From: Takakia lepidozioides
Taxonomy: Eukaryota > Streptophyta > Takakiopsida > Takakiales > Takakiaceae
Direction: 5' to 3'
Assembly: GCA_030704615.1 (NCBI GenBank)
Contig: CM060733.1
Span: forward strand, 19,098,001 to 19,162,000
DNA length: 64,000 bases
Position numbers and translations under genes: made by a program. How positions within the stretch are numbered: the first letter of the stretch is position 1; every line of letters starts with the position of its first letter. The notes under the pieces are model-generated. The model was not told the DNA's origin. It made no database searches and saw only the letters and a program-made list of their open reading frames with translations. Positions 46,494 to 58,472 of this stretch are shown piece by piece.

Positions 46494-49008
46494 CAGACTT
46501 AGCCCATTCCCTAATATAAAAGCTTATGCCAAACGAGGATGATTTGTGTGATCATCATAGTGTACTTGGATGAGTATGATATTTGGATGATGGGCACTTG
46601 ATGCCCCTGCATGTGATTTGATTGGCCCACCCGTGAGGCTCCTCTTGCGAGAGATCCTTCCTTTCTAGCTTGGCGTGCTTTACTGGCTACTTCCCCGTTT
46701 TAACGCCCGGGCTCTAAGAGGAGAAGAGCATATCCCCCGGTAGAGGAATTGGTCTTACTGTGAGCACAACCCACATTCATGGGAGTTTTATGTTTTTTAA
46801 CATGGTCATAGAAATTCTAAGTTTTCAAAATGGAATAAAACCATAAGCTGGGTATAGAGGACTGGTGCATTTGTACGGTACATCTGCGCCAATTCAGCAA
46901 GGCGAAACCTTCGGTAGAGTAGCCAGAAACCCTAAACCTATAGCGGCGGCGACGAATTTCGCATTGAGAAATGACATGTGATATGGGCACAAACCTAAGC
47001 ATCGGTGGGTTTCGCATTGAGAAACCCTTAGTGGTATAGCTTGAGTCAAAACTTTGTATATGAAATCCCATCCCCCAACAATCCAACATCCAAAAAGAAT
47101 GGGTGGGGGCTTTAAAAGTGACATTCATCCTTTTAGTTGCAATGTGATTTCTTCTCAGGCTAGTTTCGCCATGCGAAATTATCCATGGGTGAGGACCCTA
47201 ATTTCACGAAAATTTGGTGAAAATTCGGGGAATATGCCCTTGTGTACCCAACCTCTAATGCAGTAGGTGATACTAGAATGGTAATTTGATCTTTCTTGTT
47301 AATATATCTAGCTCTATGAAATTTTTGTTTCTCCTCTTGGGGATAGTTTTACCCACCGCCTTGGAGCACCGCCTACAACAAAGAGGGGCTTAGGGTTTCA
47401 AAGGAAATGAATGATAGCTGCCACGCCAACCGCCTTGCTTTTCATCCAGCCCACGAATAGCAGGTCCTTAGAAGTACACCGACGCTTTGGCAGTGGCGGC
47501 GCTTCTCTGTTTTAGTTGATACTCCATCTTACATCACGCTATGCATACCAACCCCCTGCCTGAAGAAGGTCAGACAACAGGAAAGAGGATGGGTTGGAAA
47601 GTCCGGGAGGGCCGCTCACTATTTTTCTCCCGCAAACTCTAAGTATGGGAGTTTTCCATGAAGGTCAGTGCATGCATGGATGGATGGCAATAACAGAGTA
47701 GATCGCGCAGTTGACACCAATGCCTTTTGTATAATAGAGGGCCGTGAAACTATGCTGGACTTGGCCAATGGCCCCTCATTATGAGAACCATGGGTCCAAG
47801 GCAGCTCCACGACAGAGTGATCAAGCATGCTCCAAGAGTGTCTGCAGCCTTTTAGGCTCAGCCAGTACTGCAGGCATCCTGAGTGATGTCCAGAAAAGCA
47901 GCTAAACGAGTAACACCAGTGTATCAGTGTATCAGCCCACACACATCGTAAACACGTTATCATCTACCGGGGCTCTCTTATGGTACATATCGGAGCAGTT
48001 GTTGTTTCCTGAGCTGTTTGCACTGGATAGCTAGACGTCTCCAAACTTTGCACCTTCAAGGGGAATCCGAACTATAAATTCTCCATTTTGATAAAGTATC
48101 CTACCACGTCCGGCGGTTGCTCAGCAAAAGGATCCAGCGAGGCAATAACAACGACAACATGGGATTTGATACTTTCAAACGTGTCCGACCAAACTGAAGT
48201 ACCTTGCGTTTATTTGTCTCTCGGTAGAAAGTATAGATCACATGTTTACATACTCTCGCCACAACAAGAACCAGCTCACATCAGATGAGAAATCTTTGCT
48301 CTGACATCGACAACCATTGAAATAGTAATACGCCTTGAGAGTCCAGCCACCACTGCAATCTCTGGCTTCGCTCATTCCTTCGAGAGCACCTTCCGCGAGG
48401 TGAAGCGGTGCCACAATGTGTGAATGCAGCATTGCTCCATATGCAGTTCTTCTCCTTGTAATATCGTTACAAGTCGCCAGATGCAAATCCGATGTGCTAG
48501 CTAAGCCTACCAAGAACTTGACACGAGAACCCATAATTCGCTTGATATAAACAATTCTCCATCTCACCAATGTGGATCAGCACAGGAGAGGAGGGTCGAG
48601 TATGGAGGGGACTAAGAGGGTGATACGAAATTATCCCACTTCTTCCGAAGTCTTCTAACCTCGGTTCCCCTTTTCGGCCTGACGATACCGAAGGAGCTAT
48701 AATGGTGAATGTACATATATGCATAAAAAATGGGCTCCAAGAAACGCCGTCACAAGCATCCGTGAGGACTTAGAATTCTCAAGCCTCTGCTAATTTTCCC
48801 GCTATAGTTAGCCAACCACCAGCAAGAAGTGATATATTGAGGGTTACGAGCCAATTTTGTAGCCCACCCGATGGTTTAGACATGGCTGGATTTAGTGAAG
48901 ACAACAGACATAGCTGTACCTGTGGTACATTGTGAGGCGTGAAATTGTTTCGATTGAGTGCTGCTAGAGCAAATTAGGAAGGAGAGGCGTGCGGGGATGC
49001 CAATGAAC
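46494..49008. other. Stretch without a recognisable gene
   Basis: Flank between the retrotransposon and duplicated block 2. Short minus-strand frames at 47619-47963 and 48238-48570 have fairly normal composition, but I recognise no family in them and call no gene. Confidence 0.4.
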
Positions 49009-49758
49009 TGCATCAGAAAATGGACTTTGTATTCAGGTTGCCCGCACATCGGGCAATTGAATATCTCCTTTTCCTCCCTGCATCTGTTTATTGTTCAAAG
49101 GTAGACTCCCCACTCTGAGTTTAAAATTCAGTCAAGTGCCGAAGGTAGGTAGGACCTTCCGTTCATTCCTTCAGGTCCTAAAGGTCAGGCAGCCGAGAGA
49201 GAATGAGAAGAAGACAGAAACCAATAGAAAGTAGGGAGAACCTGTCAATAAGAAGAAGGCTGACAGCTCGTCCCTGATGCTGAGATGCATGGATCATTTG
49301 GTGAGATGTGGTCTGCCACACATCACTGACCGATGTCAGCCACTACTTCGTTTTCCATGGGACCAGCCCAAAAAACTGTGAAATCATATACTAAAAGCAC
49401 AATGGTCATAGCAAAGCAACTCCACTACAACAAGGACGGAATTAACGATGGTTTCTCAATCAGCTGGTTAGGTAGGGGTGTGGGTGCTTGCATCTGACTG
49501 TTTTAGATACTTCGTGTGGAACAAGATGTGCACCCCGATGTTGGCTTCGGCCCCTGCGTGTGTTGCGACATCCTTTTTTCTCCACTAATTTGTTGTATTG
49601 TTCAATGGTATGTGGGTCGCGTTCTTTCTGCTCCAATTGTCATCTGCATGACCTTTGAGGGTGCCCTCCCTTGTGTCGGGTTTGAATTTATGGAGTCGCA
49701 GTAGGTAGTGATGCAACAATTCTTAGTAACGTCAACTATCTGAGACTTTGCAAGAATT

Positions 49759-50669
49759 GTGTGTGTGTGTGTGGTGGGGGGGGGCTGTTGGAAGGCGGCA
49801 GTGACATGTCTGCTGCCCAAGGAGGGGTTCGGAGGATGGGAGGCAGGGGTCCTGTGGTATGACATAGATGGTCATTTTGACGTACTAGGGTTGGTGTGTC
49901 TTCTGCAAGCTCGTATCTACCAGTGTATGCCCTGCTTGCCATTACCTGCTGCTCTGCTAAGGTAGGGATTGACTGGAAAGTAGCTAATGTGGGTAGCCAA
50001 GGGTGGAAGGCATGGAGCTAGATTTTGTTGAAAATGTCTTACTGGGAGGGATAAAACTCCTTAAATTGCTACTTTTCAAGAGTCTCCTGTAATTTAGAAG
50101 TGGGTCGGTTGCCAGTTCAGTATGTGCATTGGTTTATAAGAAAAGTGCTACATGGCAATGGCATAGCAAAGGCACAGGCAGGAAGGAAGTTCCGAATTCG
50201 AGAAAGGTGGAGAGATAGTGGAGGATGGAGAGCATGTCATCGACACCTGTTTGAAGCGTTCTGTTGCTGATATAATTCCACAAAATAGTGAGCTGTGTGT
50301 CATTCGAACCATCTTCTGGCAATTCTTCTCTCATTAAATCCTTTAGTGCCAAGAAGTCAAAACCCAACGACAACTCGCATGGATCGTGTTGTGGAAACGA
50401 GTGCACGTAAAAGAGACTGTAATTGAAGGTGGAGGTAGACAAGAGGTAGTGCACCTCCAGAAGAAACTCGGTCTTGCCAGATCCAGAGGCCCCCCCACTT
50501 CCACCACATTCCCCGGCTGCAAACTCACACGCTGTATCGGTGACAGAAGGGGCAGCGACCGCCGCAACACCCTGCGCAACATAATTTCAGTAGATCCATC
50601 CCCGCGCACCCACTGCTGCACCTTCATTGCCTCCAACTCATTGCCTGCTGCTGCTCCCTCACCCACCAA
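49759..50669 (-). pseudogene. XRCC2 pseudogene (exons 1-3, partly inverted)
   Basis: Exon 1 (about 50669-50454, minus strand) keeps MLRRVLRRSLPLL and GNVVEVGG, but one C is missing from a C-run next to the Walker A loop, which shifts the frame so GASGSGKT is lost. Exons 2 and 3 (about 49792-49925 and 50180-50262) lie on the plus strand, opposite to exon 1, because the segment was inverted. Later exons are absent. It cannot make XRCC2. Confidence 0.9.
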
Positions 50670-50862
50670 GCATCTTTTCAGCCCTTCAATGCACCACCCT
50701 TGTTCTCACATCCCGCACACATGGATTCCTCACTGTGCGATCCTCGCCCACCTTCGCACACTGTCTTCAAAATTCTAAGTCCAAAGTCGACCAGCTTTCT
50801 GCTAGGGTTTTCCGCAGTCCCAGGCTGCCTCTTTGAAGAGAGACTAGAACTTCGGTAAATTG

Positions 50863-51500
50863 TTATAATAACAAAAGAACCAAATGCTTTTAGCTACTTA
50901 CTACTTAGGCCTTCTCACAATGCTCGAGCGGGGTGGTTAAAAATGTAACACTTCATCAACCTTCTGAATTACCACTTACTCCTTTGCAGATGAAACTTAC
51001 TGTCAACCATTCTGCCTAAGTTTATGACAGAAGGTGCTTTCGGCACTATGTACCCGCTGGACCCACCTGTGTCAGAGCTACTTGACCTCCGCTGTCTCTG
51101 GCAATTGCCTCTCCACGAGCCAACGGGGTTGCTGCGTCTGTCGCCTCGTTACCTTTCTCTTCTTTTACTACAACAGTCTCTTGTAAGACTGGGCCCTACG
51201 CTTCTTGGGTAAGTTTGTCTTCTCGAGTTGACAACCGATATTCTAGTATTATTTGCAATGGCATGATCCTCCCGACTTGATCCTATCAAAATTTCAGGGA
51301 GACAGTGAAGTGATCTTCGTGTCTTATAACAGTACGTGCCCATATTGAAGGCTTTCGCATTGACTTAGTAGTAAGGAGACCCAGAGCCAATGTAGCCAAC
51401 CCACCAGTGTTCTTATGTAACAATATGTACTGTTCCATTAATGTGAAGACCAATACATACATCATACACATAGTAACTAATACCAACACAATCAACCACA
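50863..51500. other. Spacer of copy 2 with no gene seen
   Basis: This replaces the 31750-32290 spacer of copy 1 and does not resemble it. No coding sequence is supported; a small plus-strand ORF at 51024-51212 shows no family feature. Confidence 0.35.
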
Positions 51501-51621
51501 GTAGAACTACTATACTTTTAGTTCAAAAACAAAAAGCCAAAGATCTAGCCTGGGCATGGCTCGAGCATGCATCCTTGTATGCATTTTTGTAGAGCAGTTG
51601 GAATGTGGTATCCCCATCCAA

Positions 51622-54218
51622 TTACGTGACAGCGGTGACAGATGATACACAAGAGATGAAGTCTGGATCTTCCTGCAGTCTCTTCGCAACATCGGGAGGC
51701 GGTTTGAAGTTTATTTCTATTGTGCCATTGCTGTGCTCTGGAAAAAAACCGATCAAAGGATTGACGGTAGACTTCTTGGCGTAGAAGACAGTATAGGCAA
51801 AAGCCGGGCCCCATCCGAAGTCACAACGTTCAAGACTTGGACAAACAACCATTCTTTTTTTTCTTTCTCCATCATGGTAAAATAAGACTTGATTTGTTCA
51901 GCGGTGAGATCTGCAATCGTCATGTGCAGCAGGTTTGCAGCATATGAGATTCCATTTCCCAAAAGCTCTCCCACAGTGGTGACTGCCACTGCGGTAAGAA
52001 TTGCATTTCCAAAATAATTCGTAGAGAGCTCTGGCCACCGTTTCCTGCAATCCACGCTATTGAAGTATCGAGTTTCCTCCATATCTGCAAGCAATCGAGC
52101 CCGCGTAATGGCCCTCCAGATATTGGCACCGATCACTACATAAGCACTGTACGTAGACCCATCTGGTGAATCTTCCAGCGCTTTATCTTTGAGCTTCGTT
52201 TGCATCGGTAGATCAAAAAGAATGTGCAAAGTTGTTGGGTCTAGGGCCTGAGTCACGATAGGAGGACCCTTTGAATCCTTGACGTAACGATTACCCACCA
52301 ACGGTAACCTCGTACTAAACGCCTTTCGAAAGGTTTCTGTCCAATCTGAGTTGTGTGACTCTTATGCCAATTTGATTAGATTGGCTCGCGAGCTAAAATT
52401 GGGAGGAAGGGAGATGCGTTCCCCACGGGCGAGCTCTGCCCGTGACTTGATAAATTGCCACACTGTCATTCCATCTGCGATTCCATGGAAGTAAACATAA
52501 CCAAGTACATAGCCGCCACACTTGAGATGAGTGATCTGCGGTTTTAAAAAAGAATCGATATATCACTCCGAAACTCGAATTGGGTCATGTGCATTGCGAT
52601 CAAAAGTGCTAATCTACTATTGCACATGTCATGTGTCATAACCTTCACACCTGAAATGGAAGCCATTTAATGTCGCGTAGAAGCTACCTGGGCGCCGAAA
52701 AGAGGACCGCGGGTTTGCCAGGTACCGAAGTCCTTCCCATGGATTGGGATGGGTTGGACAAAGTGTTGATACATGTCAGCCATGTTGTAGTTACTTAGCA
52801 CCGGCACAGTGATGGGAGCTGAAGCCTCAACAAACTTCACCCCTGCATCGTTACAGTCCACGGCTGTCTCCCCGTCCTCCCCGTCTTCGTCTTGTACAAA
52901 CTGGCCTGCATGGTCTCCCAACGTCTACTAAGCTCTATGCAAGTATCTACCCAATATTAGTGGGTTAGCTTCCCTTGCATGCCTAGCTAGCTTCACACAT
53001 GAACATCAAGCCTAGTGGCCAACAACAAAGAGAACCCACACCCCTCCTAGAGATCCCAATGCATGGTTAGCTCTCTAGGGGTTAGATCTTTCCACTCTTA
53101 AGCCAAAAGACAGCATAGATAAAAATGACAACTGCTTGGACCTCTTTGCCACTAAGGAGGGTTAGTCTCTCTCTTTCCCAAGCTCCTACTACTCCTTGGG
53201 TAGCCGGCATGGTCTCCCAACGTCTACTAAGCTCTATGCAAGTATCTACCCAATATTAGTGGGTTAGCTTCCCTTGCATGCCTAGCTAGCTTCACACATG
53301 AACATCAAGCCTAGTGGCCAACAACAAAGAGAACCCACACCCCTCCTAGAGATCCCAATGCATGGTTAGCTCTCTAGGGGTTAGATCTTTCCACTCTTAA
53401 GCCAAAAGACAGCATAGATAAAAATGACAACTGCTTGGACCTCTTTGCCACTAAGGAGGGTTAGTCTCTCTCTTTCCCAAGCTCCTACTACTCCTTGGGT
53501 AGCCAAGACCTTCATCCTTCTCTTTGTTAATCCGCGTTCATCCTTCTACTGCTCATCCAGTTTGCCTTGAGCTTGTTGTCTTTGTCACTGAGCTTGTTGA
53601 CTCTTTCTCCGGCACACTCTATACTCTACTTGCCAAATCCAAGTGTGTTTCTCATCACCTCTTTTCCCCTTACAAACCTTGCACCCATCTGAAATGCAGG
53701 CTTTTAAGGTTAATTTGTAATTTTACAAATCATGTTTGTATGAACCTTCCTGTTCTGACCTTGTTTTTGTTTTGATTGACATTACAAGCATGGCTTCAAA
53801 CTCAACCAATTGGGCTTCATGTGGGGGGATGCAACAAAGCTGGCAACTTTGCCACTTTAGGCAGTCTAGTTTCCCCGAAGCCTAGATACCAAAGCTGGCA
53901 TGACAGACTTGGATAATCGCATCTAGATAGTACTGTAGCCGCCATGTAGTCGGTGCACTCCTGAAGGGTGGATCATGATTTACCTGCAAGTGGGTAGTAC
54001 TCTGCCAGCGCTCTTGAGAAACTCTCCCTTAGTCTTCCATTGAACTACTCCACACTGAGGTCTTCTTCAGCGCTTGCGTCGAACAGGAACACCTTTCTGA
54101 GGGGAGGAGCTCTCAGAATGCGGAGATCGAATTATAAGTGGGAGCCGCTGCAACTCCCGCCTCTGGTCAGGACGTGGCGTGGGAACCACCATGGTTTTTG
54201 ATAGGACAGTCTAAGCAA
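51622..54218 (-). pseudogene. BAHD acyltransferase pseudogene
   Basis: Duplicate of the gene at 32472-34202, with exon remnants at about 54218-53984, 52905-52688 and 52535-51622. Disabling changes include a stop in exon 1 (CAG to TAG in the VEQFNG region), loss of the native start context, and a stop in exon 3 (TCA to TAA before the ESD motif). A 52-bp deletion just before the ERCDFGWG block also shifts the frame. Intron 1 is enlarged by the inserted and tandemly duplicated sequence at 52925-53862. HGIAD and DFGWG are still legible, so decay is fairly recent. Confidence 0.92.
52908..53504 (+). repeat. Perfect 299-bp tandem duplication
   Basis: Unit 1 (52908-53206) and unit 2 (53207-53504) read base for base the same. 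The unit includes about 17 bp of the original BAHD intron (gcatggtctcccaacgt) joined to inserted foreign sequence. The duplication therefore happened after the insertion. Zero divergence means it is very young, or an assembly artefact. Confidence 0.9.
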
Positions 54219-54579
54219 ATAGGGTCGACTTCACCGGGAGAAGTTTGTGGACTTAGTGAGCTAGGCGCAAGCTGATCAATAGGAATCCAGAATCAAACAG
54301 TACTAGAAAGTGATTGAAGGTCTGAAACATTGTCAATGCTGATCGATCACGAGTCTGCAGGAAGAGTCTAAGCTAGAGCTGGATATAATCCACGTAAGTG
54401 GATAGTTCACACAGTCCACCGGTGACCATGAGAGGAACTATGAACTCAAATTGGCACTTCTGTGAGGTCTCCCCCCTCGCACATGCGCATCACTTTCTCC
54501 TGCACTGACTGACGACGCAGAAGGGACTTCCCGAGAAAAGGTGCAATCAAAAACCTCCTTTCACGGCCTTGAAACTCAT

Positions 54580-54735
54580 ATCTCTCTCTCTCTCTCTCTC
54601 TCCCAGTGGTTGGGTGTTTGTGCCTTGCTGTGCATAACCTAGGTGATCCTGGGTTCAATCCTTCAACATGTGCCTTCAGACCGTCCATTGGGCCCTTGAT
54701 GGCTTGTGTGTAGAGCAGTAGGCTCTGTAAATTCA
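54580..54735 (+). repeat. (TC)n microsatellite followed by a SINE-like segment
   Basis: A TC tract at about 54580-54602 is followed by cagtggttgggtgtttgtgcc (A-box-like) and gatcctgggttcaatcc (B-box-like), as in tRNA-derived SINEs. Copy 1 of the duplicated block lacks this segment, which agrees with an insertion. The B-box part resembles 2030-2090. Confidence 0.45.
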
Positions 54736-55857
54736 TTGGAAATTCGTTAGAGAAAACTTTATCTTATCTCTCTCTCGCTCAGCAGCCTTTCTGGCACTTG
54801 TAAGGTTAAATTTTTGGGAAGATAATAAAAATGAGGTAAGAACTTAATGCACACGTGTAACCGCTACAAGGACGGTACTCCGGGTGCCGGCATGTCAATC
54901 TTCCCCACCCTCTCTTGAGAGTGACATGGGACAGAGGGAGCGTAAACTCCAGTCGAGGTTAGGGAGTGTAACTCTACTTGGGGTTACACTGGGTTCCACT
55001 GGGGGTTACACTCACACTTGGTCTCGAAATTTTACTGCCCAAATTTTCTTTAGTATAAAATGGACTAAGAAGAGTTACACAAGGCACCAGGAGTGCACCA
55101 GTGGTGATATCAATACCAGGGTTACAATACAATGGCCTCCCATCAACAATCGGGCCAAAACCTCGCCGCCAGCACTGCAATCACCTTACCAACACGCTAC
55201 CCATCCCAAACTAGACACCCCTTTGGATTCTTAAGTGTTTTGAAACCAAGGTAAGAGTGGGTGGGGAAGATTTGACAAGACTCCCACCGCGAAAGTACCG
55301 TCAAATGGCAGGAGTGCATTTCTATTATCTTCCATTTTTTCCTTACCTTTTAATTAACCGTACTTGGGCCTCACTGGGCCCTGGCTGTATTCCCTTATAT
55401 CATTGAATCGTTAACATCTTTATTTATCTAGACATGATCAATCTTAACAATGACGACTACTCTTTAAGCAAAAGAGAAAAAAAAAGGTCTGGCGTTTGAA
55501 GGACCTCTTGTGGGGTTTTGGGGCTTGGAGGATGCATATTTTGGAGTCGTCTGTGAAAACCAGCAGGATAGAGCTGAGCAGCCACAGTTTTAACCACAGC
55601 TTGTAAGACTAAACCTAACCACAGCTTTGTAAAACTAAGCGGAACCGCCAACCCGCTCAAGTATCTTGCAAGTTCAAGGAAAGATCCTACTTTAATGCCA
55701 TGCTTGGGGAGAAAACACTGCGATACCCACAGGAAGAGCCGTTTTTGCAAGACGAAGGAAGACTGTAACTCAACGCAACGAATAGGGGTACATTCCAACC
55801 CACAAAAATATGTTGCTCCCGAGTCAGTCCCTCTTTGACAGACTCCTTCGCATCCTA

Positions 55858-56336
55858 CATGAAGAAAGCGCACCTTGTGAGCGCTGTAGTCCAGCCATTG
55901 TGAAGGATCTTTAAAGAACTCCTGCCAGCGCTGTCCCATGCTCCAGCGTTGATCTACGTGCCGGACATACCAAAAGCTTCAAGAGGGCAAGAGTGACTAC
56001 ACCTGAGGAGACATGAAAACTGTTCGTCGAACCTCCTGCATTTTTATTCAACTGCACATCTGTAAGCCAGAATGTTGCCAGTTGCACCGGTGTCGTCGCA
56101 TCCGATTCATTCCAATGGGGGGTATCTGGGAATTGAATCTCTCCTCGACGAATTCGGTTGTAGAGAATAGGCTTGGAATCCTCAGACTGCAGCCAGTCCC
56201 CATTTTGAAATGGAGAAAGGGTTTGCAGCATCCACCATGTAGGATCTCCCTCCCTCGTGAAACCCATCCACGCACACGGGGAATCATCGTCCCTTCCCCG
56301 CGCTGCAAGACACCTCTCCAGGTTATTTTCAGGCAT
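55858..56336 (-). CDS. Unassigned exons, one with an OSB-like WQEFFxDPSQW motif
   Basis: A minus-strand exon (about 56336-56006, ending at a CTCAG|GTGTAG donor) encodes PTWWMLQTLSPFQNGDWLQ and FPDTPHWNESD. The next exon (about 55930-55880) encodes RWQEFFKDPSQWLDY and ends at a CACAAG|GTGCGC donor. The second resembles the PDF motif of plant organellar single-stranded DNA-binding (OSB) proteins, W-x-D/E-FF-x(2)-PS-x-WW. The first does not match the OSB OB-fold as I know it. No start or further exons were found. It may be a partial or decayed gene; function is not assigned. Confidence 0.3.
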
Positions 56337-56701
56337 TTCGGGCTTGTTCTTAAAACAAATGATGACGATGATGTGGCATAACGACGACGTCGTGGCGTGA
56401 CGATGATGATGTGTATTTGATGAAAGCGTCGCTCACTTTCTCGGTCTTCATATTCATGTTCATGGCGACGATGGCGTGACTACGATGAAGTGGCACTATG
56501 GCACCCTATTCTCGCTCTACGCTAAACTAGTCTCTGATCTTCAGTCTAGAATTACTACCTAAGGAGGATTGCAGGTATTGTTTTACTTGGTTTTGGATTA
56601 CCCGCTTCTAAATTAATTGAATCATTGAATTCACTTAGCATTAAATTTGGTACAAGGCAGGTTCCACCATAGTGTGATCATGGCTCCAGCACAAGCTCTA
56701 G

Positions 56702-57205
<504 letters not shown>

Positions 57206-58472
57206 CCAAGCACAGCAGGTTGACTTCAGTCCTCATCAAACAGTTGGGTATTTGCATTACCCACTTGTTGAGGATATTCCCTCTACTCCAGAGGCTGGTT
57301 TACAACTAGTGTGCATGCCGGTGCAGATTATCCGGTGGTGAGGGGACAAGACTACCATAGAAGTGGTTGTGGGTTGAAAGAATCTAGTTGTATGTTGATG
57401 TGACTTACTGTAGCCAACCTAGCTCTAGGAAAAGAGAGGGGTCGGGTGAACCGGTTTGCTTAAACAGTACCTGATGAGTTTGGAGGCCTTGGGGAAAGAG
57501 CTCTCTGTGTATGCCTTAAGTTTCACAAGTTTGTATCTCAGACTGAGGAAGACGAGTGGCGGGTGGTGTGTAGAGCTTTGCTATCCAAGCTTTAAGCTCT
57601 TTACCTGTTCCTATGTTCTAAGCTGTCTTCAAAGACAGCAAAGTAAACTGCTGTTGTAAGACTTTGGCTGGATTTTCACAGATTTTTCAGTAGTTGAGAT
57701 TTCTCTAGACTCATAGAGTGAGTTCGGCTCCAAATCATCTGCCACATGTTGGACAACTATCTATTCCTGGTACACTTAAAGAGAGATGCAGCACTGGCAT
57801 TTCTTGAGGAGGTTGCCCAGTTGTGAAGAGATTTCTTCTCAGGTTGTCTGACTCAGAAACTGGGGGCAGCGCTGGAATCTAGCATGAGTTCAATGCAAGT
57901 TTTGATCAACAGCAAATCACCTGTACCTTGATTGTCAGGAATGGCACTACGGTGATTTTTTACGAGGCAGGCGGCTCCAAGAAGGTTGATTATATAGTGA
58001 AGACTATGCCCTGAAGATGGCCATTGCCAAAACTTCACGAGGACAGGAAAGGAGCAAATCTCATCTACTGAATCTTTCCTACCTAAACAGGGCAAAAATA
58101 CACACCCCCCACCCTAAACCTGCAAGTTTCTATTCCAAATTGAACGTCTCTGGAACTCCCACCATTGGCAGCTCTTACACCTGCTGGTTGGACAACAACC
58201 ATCATTTACAGAGACAATCTTGTGTAAATGGTGAGCACACCAATGTGCTTCAGAAGTACAGCTTTTGGGTATGGTCCTAAATCTGACTAACATGTTGTAG
58301 GTTTGCCATGGTTTACATACAGAGAGACCTGACTTCCACTTACTACCCAATACATGTAACTCAAGGACCACCCTGCCGACGCTCTTGAAATGGTGAGAGC
58401 CACCCCACACCATGCACAAAAGAGGGGGGTAGAATTGACTACTCATCCGGCAAGGAAAATCCATCTCTGCAA
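57206..58472. other. Stretch without a recognisable gene
   Basis: No supported coding sequence. The right end should contain the 3' untranslated region of the minus-strand MPP alpha gene. Confidence 0.45.

Larger units (their letters stand above)
49009..55500. repeat. Segmental duplication, copy 2 (degenerate and rearranged)
   Basis: Counterpart of 29577-34725 in the same overall orientation, with an internal inversion of about 0.8 kb (49473-50262). The middle spacer is different. About 0.9 kb has been inserted between BAHD exons 1 and 2, including a 299-bp tandem duplication, and further sequence has been inserted near 54500-55280. Both genes in it are pseudogenes. Confidence 0.85.

Noticed and set aside
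46925-46945. aaaccctaaacc, a telomere-like string
   Set aside because: It is a single copy, not an array.
47619-48570. Two minus-strand ORFs of over 100 codons
   Set aside because: Composition is plausible, but no motif, splice partner or family could be recognised.
54603-54735. A tRNA gene at the B-box-like sequence
   Set aside because: No cloverleaf or acceptor stem can be drawn; it fits a tRNA-derived SINE better.
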